DNA from: Roseibium denhamense
GTDB lineage: Bacteria > Pseudomonadota > Alphaproteobacteria > Rhizobiales > Stappiaceae
Length of the DNA stretch: 64,000 nt
Assembly: GCF_009711415.1 (NCBI RefSeq)
Contig: NZ_SMLZ01000116.1
Location: 387,488 to 451,487, forward strand
Direction: 5' to 3'
Part shown: positions 43,291 to 51,475 of the stretch, one piece after another
Layout: every line of letters starts with the position of its first letter
Position numbering within the stretch: position 1 is the stretch's first letter
Program-made: the position numbers and the translations under genes
Notes under the pieces: model-generated
What the model saw: only the letters and a program-made list of their open reading frames with translations
Database searches by the model: none
What the model was told of the DNA's origin: nothing

Positions 43291-43326
43291 CGACATTCAT
43301 GTCGCTTTTATTGACACCGGTGTCAA
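43291..43326. promoter_or_regulatory. Double palindrome, probable TetR operator
   Basis: TTGACACCGGTGTCAA at 43311-43326 is a perfect 16-base palindrome whose first half is also a good -35 box on both strands. CGACATTCATGTCG at 43291-43304 is a second inverted repeat with six-base arms. They lie 86 bases upstream of the DgcA-like start and 42 bases upstream of the tetR-like ATG43368, well placed to control both. Confidence 0.7.
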
Positions 43327-43367
43327 TTTTGATTGCAGCACCTGTTTTGCGCTGCTATCGGTGCCCA

Positions 43368-44009
43368 ATGACCGAGCATTTGACCGAAAAAACCTCTGGC
43401 TGGCGCGGCACCCGGGACATCTGGCTTCAGGCAGCCTATGAGGCGCTCTTGGAACATGGCATCGACGGTGTGAAAGTCATGCCCCTGGCAGACCGGCTGA
43501 ACCTGTCGCGCACCAGCTTCTATGGTCACTTCTCCGACCGGCAGGACCTGCTGGACGCTTTGGTGACCCTTTGGCAATCGAAGAACACCGGCAATCTCAT
43601 CCGGCGCTCGGAGGACTATGCCGACAGCATTACCGAAGCAATCTTGAACATCTTCGATCTGTGGCTCGTGCCGAATCTGTTCGATTCGCAGCTTGAGTTC
43701 GCTGTGCGGAACTGGGCGCATACCGATGAAAGTCTTGCGTCCTTGCTCGAAACGGCCGACTGCGTGCGCATCGATGCGCTGCAAGCCATGTTCGAACGGT
43801 TCGGATTTGAGGCCGGTCACGCAAACATCCGGGCCAACACGGTCTATCAGACCCAGATCGGCTACATATCCATGCGCAAGGATGGACCACAGGAGCCGCT
43901 GGCACCAAGGCTCTCCCGCATGCCCTATTATGCTGAGATCTTCTCAGGCCAGAAGGTCACCGATGCGGAGCTGGCAAGGTTCCTGTCCCGCCATGGCGGA
44001 ACCGGCTGA
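43368..44009 (+). CDS. TetR-family transcriptional regulator of the demethylase cluster
   Basis: A 213-residue TetR-type regulator. The DNA-binding domain is 'WRGTRDIWLQAAYEALLEHG' followed by 'VMPLADRLNLSRTSFYGHFS' (recognition helix at 'SRTSFYGHF'). The frame is open to 43299, but the operator-like palindromes at 43291-43326 would then be inside the gene, so ATG43368 is chosen. It is divergent from the demethylase cluster, which argues for repression by betaine availability; the well-known Pseudomonas regulator of this pathway, GbdR, is an AraC-type activator, so control here is different. Confidence 0.9.
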   Translation: MTEHLTEKTSGWRGTRDIWLQAAYEALLEHGIDGVKVMPLADRLNLSRTSFYGHFSDRQDLLDALVTLWQSKNTGNLIRRSEDYADSITEAILNIFDLWLVPNLFDSQLEFAVRNWAHTDESLASLLETADCVRIDALQAMFERFGFEAGHANIRANTVYQTQIGYISMRKDGPQEPLAPRLSRMPYYAEIFSGQKVTDAELARFLSRHGGTG

Positions 44010-44014
44010 CCAGC

Positions 44015-44506
44015 TTATTCGGATTTATCCGCCTTCGGCTTTTCCGCTGCCACGTAGCTGAGCGGCAGAGCCGTCGTGTTCTTGATCTGCTCCATGGCAA
44101 AAGTTGTTGAGACGTCCGTGATATCAATCTTCGCAATCAGCCGCTTGTAGAAGGAATCGTAGGCCTCGATATCAGGGACCGCGACCCGCAGGAGATAATC
44201 CACCTGCCCCGCCATGCGATAGAACTCCACGACTTCAGGAAATTCCTGGATCACGTCCGCGAATTTTTTCAGCCAGTCTTCAGAATGCTGACTGGTCGTA
44301 ATCGCGACAAACGCGGTCACCTTGGCGTTTACCTTAGCCGGGTTGAGCAACGCCACCCGACCGGTAATGACGCCATCCTCTTCCATCTTCTGGATCCGCC
44401 TCCAGCAGGGCGTCGTCGACAAGCCGACCCGGCGTCCGATTTCGGCCACAGGTACTGTGCAGTCTTCCTGCAGAATGGACAAAATACGGCGGTCGATGCG
44501 GTCAAT
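44015..44506 (-). CDS. Lrp/AsnC-family transcriptional regulator
   Basis: A 163-residue Lrp-type regulator. The N-terminal helix-turn-helix is 'MIDRIDRRILSILQEDCTVP' then 'VAEIGRRVGLSTTPCWRRIQ'; the C-terminal RAM (ligand-binding) domain contains 'VTAFVAITTSQHSEDWLKKF' and 'EVVEFYRMAGQVDYLLRVAV'. Sixteen extra codons upstream lack family similarity. It is convergent with the tetR-like gene (five bases between the stops), so it is not part of that operon. The effector is probably an amino acid. Confidence 0.92.
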   Translation of the reverse strand: MDRIDRRILSILQEDCTVPVAEIGRRVGLSTTPCWRRIQKMEEDGVITGRVALLNPAKVNAKVTAFVAITTSQHSEDWLKKFADVIQEFPEVVEFYRMAGQVDYLLRVAVPDIEAYDSFYKRLIAKIDITDVSTTFAMEQIKNTTALPLSYVAAEKPKADKSE

Positions 44507-44667
44507 CATTTGCGTGGATCCATGTGCGGATAAAAAGGACCGTCTTGAGAACATTTTTCTAGACGAAGGCCTCTCTGCCTACATCGGCATCCACCAACAA
44601 GTCAATTGCAGCGTTCATAAAGGAAATTTTTCTCGATCTTAGTCACCTAACCCCGAAGTCCGGCTTA

Positions 44668-44706
44668 TGTCCCGGCATGCTCCGAAAGTCCTTCAAAGTG
44701 ACCAAG
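44668..44706 (+). repeat. Dispersed intergenic repeat, copy 2
   Basis: Partner of 21669-21707: the TGTCCCGGCATGC block is identical and the alignment continues gap-free to ACCAAG (about 32 of 39 bases identical). It lies between the UDG-like gene and the Lrp regulator, about 160 bases upstream of the lrp-like start. Confidence 0.5.
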
Positions 44707-44777
44707 GTTTAGAGCAAGTCCAGGTTTCTAGCGGGCCGGGATTTGGTGAGAATATCCCAGTTCTCCATCACTCAACA

Positions 44778-45419
44778 CTAGTCCACGAGCCTTTGAACTT
44801 CCGAGCGTAGAACGGGCAGCAAATCGATTTCAAACCACGGGTTCTTTTTCAGCCAGGCATTGTTGCGCCAGGATGGATGTGGAAGCGGCAGAACTGCAGG
44901 CCCCGCGTAGGGCCGATCGGCGTGCAAATACTCACGCCAATTCGCGACCGTTTCGGTCAGGGTTTTCTTGCGTTTTTGGCCGAGGTGATAGGCTTGGGCA
45001 TATTGTCCAATGACCAGGATCAGTTCAATTTTGGGCAAGGCCTCAAACAGCTGATCATGCCAAGCGGTCCGGCATTCCGCCCTCGGCGGAAGATCACCGC
45101 CCTTTTGATCGAGACCGGGAAAGCAGAAGCCCATCGGCACAATCGCCAGCCGGTCCGGATCGTAAAACACCGTTTCATCAATCCCCATCCAGCCCCTCAG
45201 ACGATCACCGGACGGATCCGTAAAGGGCCGGCCACTTTGGTGAACCCGCGTCCCGGGCGCCTGACCGCAGATGCACAGCCTTGCACTCGATGACACTTGG
45301 AGCACGGGACGGGGATCATGCGGCAGCGGCGTTTTTACCGGGTTTTCGACACAAATCCGGCAGTTTTCGATGCGGTTTCGAAGGACCGTCACGCTTTCCA
45401 GTTCACCCGTTTGTGGCAA
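44778..45419 (-). CDS. Uracil-DNA glycosylase-superfamily protein
   Basis: A 213-residue protein of the uracil-DNA glycosylase fold. The active-site strand motif is 'RLCICGQAPGTRVHQSGRPF' (G-x-A-P-G, as in family 4/5-like groups), and the DNA-minor-groove loop is 'VLPLPHPSWRNNAWLKKN', with 'LILVIGQYAQAYHLG' between. It lacks the four cysteines of family 4 Fe-S enzymes: the N-terminal pair 'ENCRICVENP' is present but no second pair is clear. The start is TTG, backed by GGGAGG six bases upstream. True glycosylase activity is not assured, since this group includes untested members. Confidence 0.8.
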   Translation of the reverse strand: MPQTGELESVTVLRNRIENCRICVENPVKTPLPHDPRPVLQVSSSARLCICGQAPGTRVHQSGRPFTDPSGDRLRGWMGIDETVFYDPDRLAIVPMGFCFPGLDQKGGDLPPRAECRTAWHDQLFEALPKIELILVIGQYAQAYHLGQKRKKTLTETVANWREYLHADRPYAGPAVLPLPHPSWRNNAWLKKNPWFEIDLLPVLRSEVQRLVD

Positions 45420-45485
45420 TGGGAGCCTCCCTGGATCAGCCGCTTAAGACATTCCTAACCATGATCTTGAGGACGATCTTAAGGA

Positions 45486-47096
45486 ATGGTGAGTCACAAA
45501 CAACAAACACGCAGATATGCAATAACGAAATCAAAACTGTTTGGGCGGCACTGGATGGAGTTTCCAGCCAAAGAACCGGGCGAAGACCAAGACGCCATCA
45601 ATGAAGACCGGGCGCGCCGGCGCCGGGAAATGGCGCGGTCTGTCAAGGATGTGCACAGCCGTCTGGGGGCGCCGGAAAACCAGCGCACTACCTTTGATCT
45701 CGAGCGCCAGCACCTTTTTGCGGACACACGCCTGAATGCTGCCTATGCGGCCCCGCTGCTGGCCCTCATCGTTGCCGCCATTTCCGTTCTTTGGATCGAG
45801 CCGATCCTTCTGGGGGCCTGGTTCGTCATTACCTTATGCATGCACTTTTTGATGGTCGTCACCTGCCATTCGTATGAGCGGGCGCCGTCGGACCAGCAGG
45901 CGCGGGTCTACTGGCGCCGCCGCTTCATGTTCGGGGATCTTCTCTACGGTTGCAGCTGGGCCATCTTCTTCCTGCTTCCGCAAGCAGGGGACAGTTCCGA
46001 GGGCCTTCTGATTTTCCATTTCGCGACGCTGTTGATCGTTGTCGCGATGAACACAATGCAGTCGGCCACCCTGCCCCGCTGTCTGCTGGCAAGCACTCTG
46101 CCGATGACCTTGGTGGTCACCACCACATTTCTGCAGCAGATTTCACCGATTCACTACACGCTGGCGGCGATGGCAATCGGCGCCCAGGGCTTCTTCTTCA
46201 TTCTCGGCAACCAGCTCTTGAAGAACGCCAACACGATGCTCGAATACCGGGCCGATAAGGACCATCTTATCGCCGAACTGGAAACCGCCAATGCCATGTC
46301 CGACGAGGCGCGGCGCCGGGCTGAGTCCGCGAACATCGCAAAGTCGCGCTTCCTGGCAACCATGAGCCATGAACTGCGGACGCCCTTGAACGCCATCCTC
46401 GGATTTTCGGAAATCATGAAGGATGAAGTCCTGGGCAAGATGGAAAATGCGAGCTACCGCTCCTATGCGGAGGACATTCACGGGTCCGGCCAGCATCTCC
46501 TCAACTTGATCAATGAAATTCTGGATCTGTCCCGCATTGAGGCCGGACGCCATGAACTTCACGAACAGCCGCTTTACCTCGACGATATCGTGGACGAATG
46601 CGGCACCATGATGCAGGTTCGGGCGAAGGCGAAATCCATTTCCCTTCACCACACTCATCAACCGGATATGCCGCAAATCTGGGCCGATGAGCGGGCCCTC
46701 CGCCAGGTGGTCCTGAACCTGATGTCAAATGCCGTCAAATTCACGCCAGCGGGCGGCGAAGTGCGGATCAAGGTGGGCAGAACCACGGACGACGGCCAGT
46801 ATGTGTCCATCACGGACACCGGCCCCGGTATTCCGGAAGAAGAAATCCCGATTGTGCTGGAAGCTTTCGGGCAAGGGTCGCACGCCATCAAGTCGGCGGA
46901 ACCGGGCACCGGCCTTGGCCTGTCAATCGTTCAGGCCCTGGTTGGCATGCATGACGGACAGTTTTCCTTGAAATCCCGGCTTGGCGAGGGAACCGAAGTC
47001 ATCGTCTCCCTGCCAAGGGCGCGGGTCATGAACTATGCGCCCGATGTGGTGTGGGCCGATCCGGATAGCGAGAACATCTCCGTCAGGTTCGGTTAG
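45486..47096 (+). CDS. Membrane sensor histidine kinase (PleC/DivJ-like)
   Basis: A 536-residue hybrid of an N-terminal membrane region and a kinase core. After a charged 90-residue N terminus, about six hydrophobic helices run from residue 85 to 245 ('LLALIVAAISVLWIEPILLG', 'LLIFHFATLLIVVAMNT'). The H-box is 'FLATMSHELRTPLNAILGFS' with His295; the ATPase has 'NLMSNAVKFTPAGG' (N-box), 'DTGPGIPEEEIP' (G1) and 'GTGLGLSIVQALV' (G2). The kinase core resembles PleC/DivJ. There is no periplasmic loop, PAS domain or adjacent response regulator, so the signal and partner are unknown. ATG45486 lacks a good ribosome-binding site; 45555 is an alternative. Confidence 0.9.
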   Translation: MVSHKQQTRRYAITKSKLFGRHWMEFPAKEPGEDQDAINEDRARRRREMARSVKDVHSRLGAPENQRTTFDLERQHLFADTRLNAAYAAPLLALIVAAISVLWIEPILLGAWFVITLCMHFLMVVTCHSYERAPSDQQARVYWRRRFMFGDLLYGCSWAIFFLLPQAGDSSEGLLIFHFATLLIVVAMNTMQSATLPRCLLASTLPMTLVVTTTFLQQISPIHYTLAAMAIGAQGFFFILGNQLLKNANTMLEYRADKDHLIAELETANAMSDEARRRAESANIAKSRFLATMSHELRTPLNAILGFSEIMKDEVLGKMENASYRSYAEDIHGSGQHLLNLINEILDLSRIEAGRHELHEQPLYLDDIVDECGTMMQVRAKAKSISLHHTHQPDMPQIWADERALRQVVLNLMSNAVKFTPAGGEVRIKVGRTTDDGQYVSITDTGPGIPEEEIPIVLEAFGQGSHAIKSAEPGTGLGLSIVQALVGMHDGQFSLKSRLGEGTEVIVSLPRARVMNYAPDVVWADPDSENISVRFG

Positions 47097-47242
47097 ACCA
47101 ACGGATTTTTTTTAAACTGAGCCTGGGCAATGCGCTCCGCCAGGACAACCACCCAGCTGCCGCTGTTCAATCAAACAATGCCCGCAAACGGAACGTGCTT
47201 GCCGAGAGCTGCGAGGGCTGCTCAGGCTTCTTTCAGAGCGGC

Positions 47243-48274
47243 TTAGCCTTCCTTGCCCGAAACGCCCGCCGTTGCGAACGTTGCCATGCCGGAGTGCATT
47301 TCGGCAGCGGCCTTTGCAATCCCGGCCGCCAATGCGGCCCCTGAGCCTTCGCCGAGGCGCATTCCGAAATCAAGAAGCGCTTCCTTGCCCATGTGCTGAA
47401 GCACGCGCCGGTGCCCCTGTTCGGCGGACACATGCGCAAACAGGCAGTGATCCAGACCGTCCGGCTCCAGCGCATAGACAACCGCTGCTGCGGCTGTCGC
47501 GACGAAACCGTCGACAATCAACGGCACCCTTTGTAGGCGGGCCGCAATGATCAGCCCCGCCATGGCGGCAATTTCCCGGCCGCCAGTCTTGCGCAGCACT
47601 TCAAGCGGATCCTTTTCGCCATTCAGCCGGGCAACGGCCGCCTCGACCGCAGCCTTCTTACGGTCAAGACCTTCATCATCCACTCCGGTGCCCCGGCCAA
47701 TCCAGTCTTCCGCATTTCCGCCGAAGAGGCCGCAGATCACGGCAGCGGCAACCGTGGTGTTGCCGATGCCCATTTCGCCGAGACAAACAAGATCCACACC
47801 GCCCGCCAAAGCTTCCATGCCATAAGCCATGGTCGCGGCACAGTTGGCTTCGTCCAGTGCATCTTCTTTCGTGATACTTGGCGTTGGCATATCGACGGCC
47901 AGATCAAAAACCTTCAGGCCCAGATCATAGGCACGGCAAATCTGGTTGATTGCGGCCCCGCCAGCAGCAAAGTTCTCAACCATCTGCCTGTTCACGCTGC
48001 TTGGAAAGGCGGAGACACCTTCTTCGGCAACTCCGTGCGCCGTTGCGAAAATCGCCACAAGCGGACGGGTGATCTTTGGCGGCGCTTTGCCTGACCATGC
48101 GGCCAGCCATTCGGCAAGGTCTTCAAGCTGGCCCAAAGACCCAGCAGGTTTGGTCAGTTCGGCATCGCGCGCGCGCACTTTTCCGAGCGCTTCCTCATCG
48201 GGTCCCGGGAAGGATTTGACCAGATTTCGAATGTCATCAAATGGCAGCGCGGTTTCGGAAAGTGTCATGTCCAT
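47243..48274 (-). CDS. cobT: Nicotinate-nucleotide--dimethylbenzimidazole phosphoribosyltransferase CobT
   Basis: A 343-residue enzyme that activates 5,6-dimethylbenzimidazole for the lower ligand of cobalamin. Family motifs are 'RPLVAIFATAHGVAEEGVSA', 'VDLVCLGEMGIGNTTVAAAV' and 'GGREIAAMAGLIIAARLQRV'; the C-terminal region 'MRLGEGSGAALAAGIAKAAA' carries the Glu close to the catalytic position in CobT. ATG48274 has AGGA five bases upstream; the frame is open 14 codons earlier. It is divergent from cobS, separated by only 101 bases, so they share a promoter region. No cobalamin riboswitch is apparent in that short gap. Confidence 0.93.
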   Translation of the reverse strand: MDMTLSETALPFDDIRNLVKSFPGPDEEALGKVRARDAELTKPAGSLGQLEDLAEWLAAWSGKAPPKITRPLVAIFATAHGVAEEGVSAFPSSVNRQMVENFAAGGAAINQICRAYDLGLKVFDLAVDMPTPSITKEDALDEANCAATMAYGMEALAGGVDLVCLGEMGIGNTTVAAAVICGLFGGNAEDWIGRGTGVDDEGLDRKKAAVEAAVARLNGEKDPLEVLRKTGGREIAAMAGLIIAARLQRVPLIVDGFVATAAAAVVYALEPDGLDHCLFAHVSAEQGHRRVLQHMGKEALLDFGMRLGEGSGAALAAGIAKAAAEMHSGMATFATAGVSGKEG

Positions 48275-48375
48275 GCCGTTCCTGAATAGGTTTGAATGCG
48301 CCAAAACCTTGGCCATCCCAGATCGGCTGATCTATAACGGCGCACAATCAAAAGACAAGCGCGGGACCCGGCCGG

Positions 48376-49248
48376 ATGCCTTCTGAAAACGACCAACATT
48401 CTGAAAATGCGCCAGAATCCGCGTCTGACATTTCTTTGGATCACCAGGGAACCCAAAATGGGCTCGTGAATGGCCTGATTGCCGACACAGCGGCCTGCAT
48501 TCGATTCTTTTCCCGCATTCCGCTTGCCTCCGTTTCCCGGCACGACGATCCGGCGGCACTGCCGGACTTCACTAGAACCGCCCGGGCAGCGCCGCTTGCT
48601 GGATGGATAATCGCCCTGCCCGCGGCCGCCCTGGGCATGGTGCTTGCACTGACGGCCCTGCCGCCCCTTGCCGCCGCGACGCTCGTTGCCGCCTGTCTTG
48701 CGGTGATAACAGGAGCCCTTCACGAAGACGGGTTGAGCGACGTTGCAGACGGCTTTTTCGGGGCGATGAACAAGACCCGCCGTCTAGAAATCATGAAAGA
48801 CAGCCGCATCGGCGCATTCGGCGCACTTGCGCTCATCCTGTCTGTGGCTCTGCGCATTGCACTCCTGGCAGCCCTGTGGGAGCGGTTCGGACCGGCCGAT
48901 GCCGCCGTGATCTTCCTCTGCGGCGAAGCGCTGAGCCGCGCCCTTCTGGTGTGGCAATGGCAATCCCAACCCCTTGCCCGCCCGGACGGGCTGGCTGCCC
49001 GGTTCGGAAAGCCGGGCGCTGCGGCCCGTAACACAGCATTTGCACTTGTTCTTCTAACGTTTCTGCCTGTCTTCGCCGCTGCCGGTTTGGCCAATCTCAT
49101 AGCCGGGGTGGTGCTGGCCGCAGCCGCCGCAGCAGGCGCCGGAAAGATCGCACTATACAAGATTGGCGGGACCACCGGCGATGTGCTTGGCGCCATTCAG
49201 CAGATCAGCTCGCTCGCCTTTCTTGCCGGAATACTTGTGGTGCCGTAG
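48376..49248 (+). CDS. cobS: Adenosylcobinamide-GDP ribazoletransferase CobS
   Basis: A 290-residue inner-membrane enzyme that joins adenosylcobinamide-GDP to alpha-ribazole to make adenosylcobalamin. The conserved metal/substrate motif is '[18 protein letters not shown]', followed by '[20 protein letters not shown]', both on the cytosolic side; about seven hydrophobic helices follow, and '[20 protein letters not shown]' is the last family motif. An N-terminal extension of about 30 polar residues precedes the first family segment. It partners functionally with CobT encoded divergently. Confidence 0.93.
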   Translation: MPSENDQHSENAPESASDISLDHQGTQNGLVNGLIADTAACIRFFSRIPLASVSRHDDPAALPDFTRTARAAPLAGWIIALPAAALGMVLALTALPPLAAATLVAACLAVITGALHEDGLSDVADGFFGAMNKTRRLEIMKDSRIGAFGALALILSVALRIALLAALWERFGPADAAVIFLCGEALSRALLVWQWQSQPLARPDGLAARFGKPGAAARNTAFALVLLTFLPVFAAAGLANLIAGVVLAAAAAAGAGKIALYKIGGTTGDVLGAIQQISSLAFLAGILVVP

Positions 49249-49272
49249 GGCCACAAATGATAAATCACTTGA

Positions 49273-50478
49273 ATGTTTTACTGGCACGCTCAAATCGCTG
49301 AAGCGAACCTCTTTCCGCATCTTGGCAGGACAGCCGCCATCATTTTGATGTGCATGCTGGTTGCCGCGTGTGCATCGCGTCCGGTAAGTGGCGCCCTTGA
49401 GATCAATTCCACTCCGGCCGAAGGCGCAAAAGTGCACGACATTCTTGTCGTCACAACCCGGCAGCGCGACGCGGAACCAGACACGTATTTCAATGGTGAA
49501 AGGTCCGAAACGGTCAATTTCGCAGATGTCAGTATTTCCGTTCCGCCTGCGCACAAACCCGGCATGATCGAGTGGCCAAGAAGCCTGCCCGGGGATCCTT
49601 CCAAGGATTTCGTAGCGCGGAGCGCGGCCTATATCGACACCAGGCAGGACTTCCGGGCGCAGCTCAACAAGCGGCTGTCAGAACGGCCTGCGTCTGATCG
49701 TGAGGCTGTCCTTTTCATTCACGGCTACAACACGCTCTTCGCGGAAGGCCTCTACCGTTTCACGCAGTTCGTTCACGACCGGGACGGACAGGCGGTCCCG
49801 GTTCTTTTTACCTGGGCATCCCGCGGTCAAGTGCAGGACTACCTGTATGACCTGAACAGCGCTGCAATTGCCAGGGACGCGCTGGAAGAAACACTTCTTC
49901 TCCTGGCGGACAGCAATGCGAGGCGCATATCGATCCTGGCCCATTCCATGGGCAACTGGCTCCTCATGGAAACGATCCGCCAAATGTCCGAATCGAACCG
50001 GCAAAAAATTGGCCGGAAACTCGAAATAGCTGTATTGGCGGCTCCGGATATCGACATTGACCTCTTTAAATCCAGCTTGCGCAAATTTGGAAATCCGGAC
50101 AAACCCTTTGTGATCGTGATCTCAAAAGATGACCGCGCATTGCGCCTCTCAAGAGCTCTGGCAGGCGGTGTCGAACGGGTCGGAGCCTATTCAAATGACC
50201 AGGAGCTGGCCGCGCTTGGCGCGGTCGTCATCGATGTGACCGACCTGGAAAGCAACGACGCGGCCAATCACTCCAAGTTTGCAGAGCTTGCCGAGTTTGG
50301 ACCGGAAATTCAGCAAGCAGTTGTTTCTGGTGGCCTTTCGAACACATCAAGTGTGACCGGTCCGACCAATCTTGGCGATGATCTGAGCACGTTTGTGGGC
50401 GCAACCGCACAAACAGCCGTCTCACTGCCGATCCGGATCATCACCGCTCCAATTACCGCTGTCACTGGCGGTTACTAA
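49273..50478 (+). CDS. Lipoprotein alpha/beta hydrolase (DUF900 family)
   Basis: A 401-residue protein of the DUF900 esterase/lipase-like family. The N terminus has a hydrophobic stretch ending in a lipobox ('IILMCMLVAACASRPVSG'), so the mature protein is probably a lipoprotein on the cell envelope. The hydrolase core has 'AVLFIHGYNTLFAEGLYRFT' (oxyanion region), 'VPVLFTWASRGQVQDYLYDL' and the serine nucleophile in 'ISILAHSMGNWLLMETIRQ'. 'AVLAAPDIDIDLFKSSLRK' carries the likely acid. The substrate is unknown. It starts 24 bases after cobS on the same strand but looks functionally separate. Confidence 0.85.
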   Translation: MFYWHAQIAEANLFPHLGRTAAIILMCMLVAACASRPVSGALEINSTPAEGAKVHDILVVTTRQRDAEPDTYFNGERSETVNFADVSISVPPAHKPGMIEWPRSLPGDPSKDFVARSAAYIDTRQDFRAQLNKRLSERPASDREAVLFIHGYNTLFAEGLYRFTQFVHDRDGQAVPVLFTWASRGQVQDYLYDLNSAAIARDALEETLLLLADSNARRISILAHSMGNWLLMETIRQMSESNRQKIGRKLEIAVLAAPDIDIDLFKSSLRKFGNPDKPFVIVISKDDRALRLSRALAGGVERVGAYSNDQELAALGAVVIDVTDLESNDAANHSKFAELAEFGPEIQQAVVSGGLSNTSSVTGPTNLGDDLSTFVGATAQTAVSLPIRIITAPITAVTGGY

Positions 50479-50557
50479 TCCTGTGGAGCGAAACGGCGAA
50501 GTGTTTTTGCCGTATTCCGGTCTTGGCAAAACCGCATTCTGCGGCCATATCGGTTGA

Positions 50558-50740
50558 ATGGAATCGCCTTGTATTAAGATCTGCAAAATTGATGACACCC
50601 GTGGCATTTGCACGGGCTGCTTTCGCACGCTAGACGAAATCGTGCGGTGGGCGCGGTACACCGATGCGGACCGGCGCCGCATCATGAGCGAATTGGACGG
50701 CCGCCGCACCGACCTGGCGTCCGCCGAGGCGGCACAGTGA
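50558..50740 (+). CDS. DUF1289 domain-containing small protein
   Basis: A 60-residue protein of the DUF1289 family. It has the family cysteine pattern in '[20 protein letters not shown]' and '[11 protein letters not shown]', four cysteines that may bind a metal or Fe-S cluster (C-x3-C...C-x2-C). The stop overlaps the start of the aspartic-protease gene (GTGA), so the two are coupled. The function of the family is not established; copies often sit beside other small envelope or redox genes. Confidence 0.88.
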   Translation: MESPCIKICKIDDTRGICTGCFRTLDEIVRWARYTDADRRRIMSELDGRRTDLASAEAAQ

Positions 50741-51450
50741 ATTCGGCAGGAAAGCTCCGGGGGCTTGTTGTCGTCGTCCTTGTCGCGATCATGGGGATCG
50801 CGGTCTTCTACTTTCTGTTTGGTGATCCGACGGATCCCGCCAATGCCAACTTCGACGACGAAGGCCCGCGGATCGTGGCCTTGTCAGCACTCGCCTTCGT
50901 GTTTTTGGCCAGTTTCATCTTCGGCCAGCCGAAAGTCCGGGACATTTTGCAAGGGACTTTGTTCTGGGGCGGCCTCTGCGCCCTCCTTGTAGTGGGGTAC
51001 ACCTACAGGACCGATCTTGTTCAGGCAGGATACCGTGTGCTTGGCGCCCTCGCCCCCGGCATGGCCGTAACGCAGCAGGATGGCACAGTCCTGATCGTAC
51101 GGGATGCGGGCGGGCACTTTGTGCTCAGCGGCCGCACCAATGGCGCCAGAACCGAATATGTCTTGGATACAGGTGCAAGTGCCGTTGTTCTGACCTATGC
51201 CGATGCGAGGCGTGCCGGCTACCAGCCGCAAGACCTTTCTTTCAGCGTTCCGGTTTCCACCGCGAACGGCCGCACTCTGGTTGCGCCGATACAGATCGAA
51301 ACATTAGCCGTCGGCGATCACACTTTGCGCAATGTCCGCGGATTTGTGGCAAGGGATGGATCACTTGAATCCAGCCTGTTCGGCATGACGGCGCTTGATC
51401 GGTTGCGCAGCTGGCGGATTGAGGGCGACCGGCTCATCATGACGCCTTGA
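50737..51450 (+). CDS. Membrane-anchored retropepsin-like aspartic protease (TIGR02281 family)
   Basis: A 237-residue protein with three hydrophobic helices in the first 100 residues ('[20 protein letters not shown]', '[18 protein letters not shown]', '[16 protein letters not shown]') and a periplasmic clan-AA aspartic-protease domain. The catalytic motif is '[19 protein letters not shown]' (D-T-G-A-S); '[19 protein letters not shown]' and '[20 protein letters not shown]' are later family motifs. The GTG start overlaps the DUF1289 stop by four bases. The usual annotation is TIGR02281-family clan AA aspartic protease; substrates are unknown. Confidence 0.88.
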   Translation: MNSAGKLRGLVVVVLVAIMGIAVFYFLFGDPTDPANANFDDEGPRIVALSALAFVFLASFIFGQPKVRDILQGTLFWGGLCALLVVGYTYRTDLVQAGYRVLGALAPGMAVTQQDGTVLIVRDAGGHFVLSGRTNGARTEYVLDTGASAVVLTYADARRAGYQPQDLSFSVPVSTANGRTLVAPIQIETLAVGDHTLRNVRGFVARDGSLESSLFGMTALDRLRSWRIEGDRLIMTP

Positions 51451-51475
51451 CAGCGTGCACCTGAACACATGGCCG

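Noticed and set aside
48275..48375. Cobalamin riboswitch between cobT and cobS
   Set aside because: Only 101 bases separate the divergent starts, too short for a cobalamin aptamer, and I see no B12-box-like sequence.
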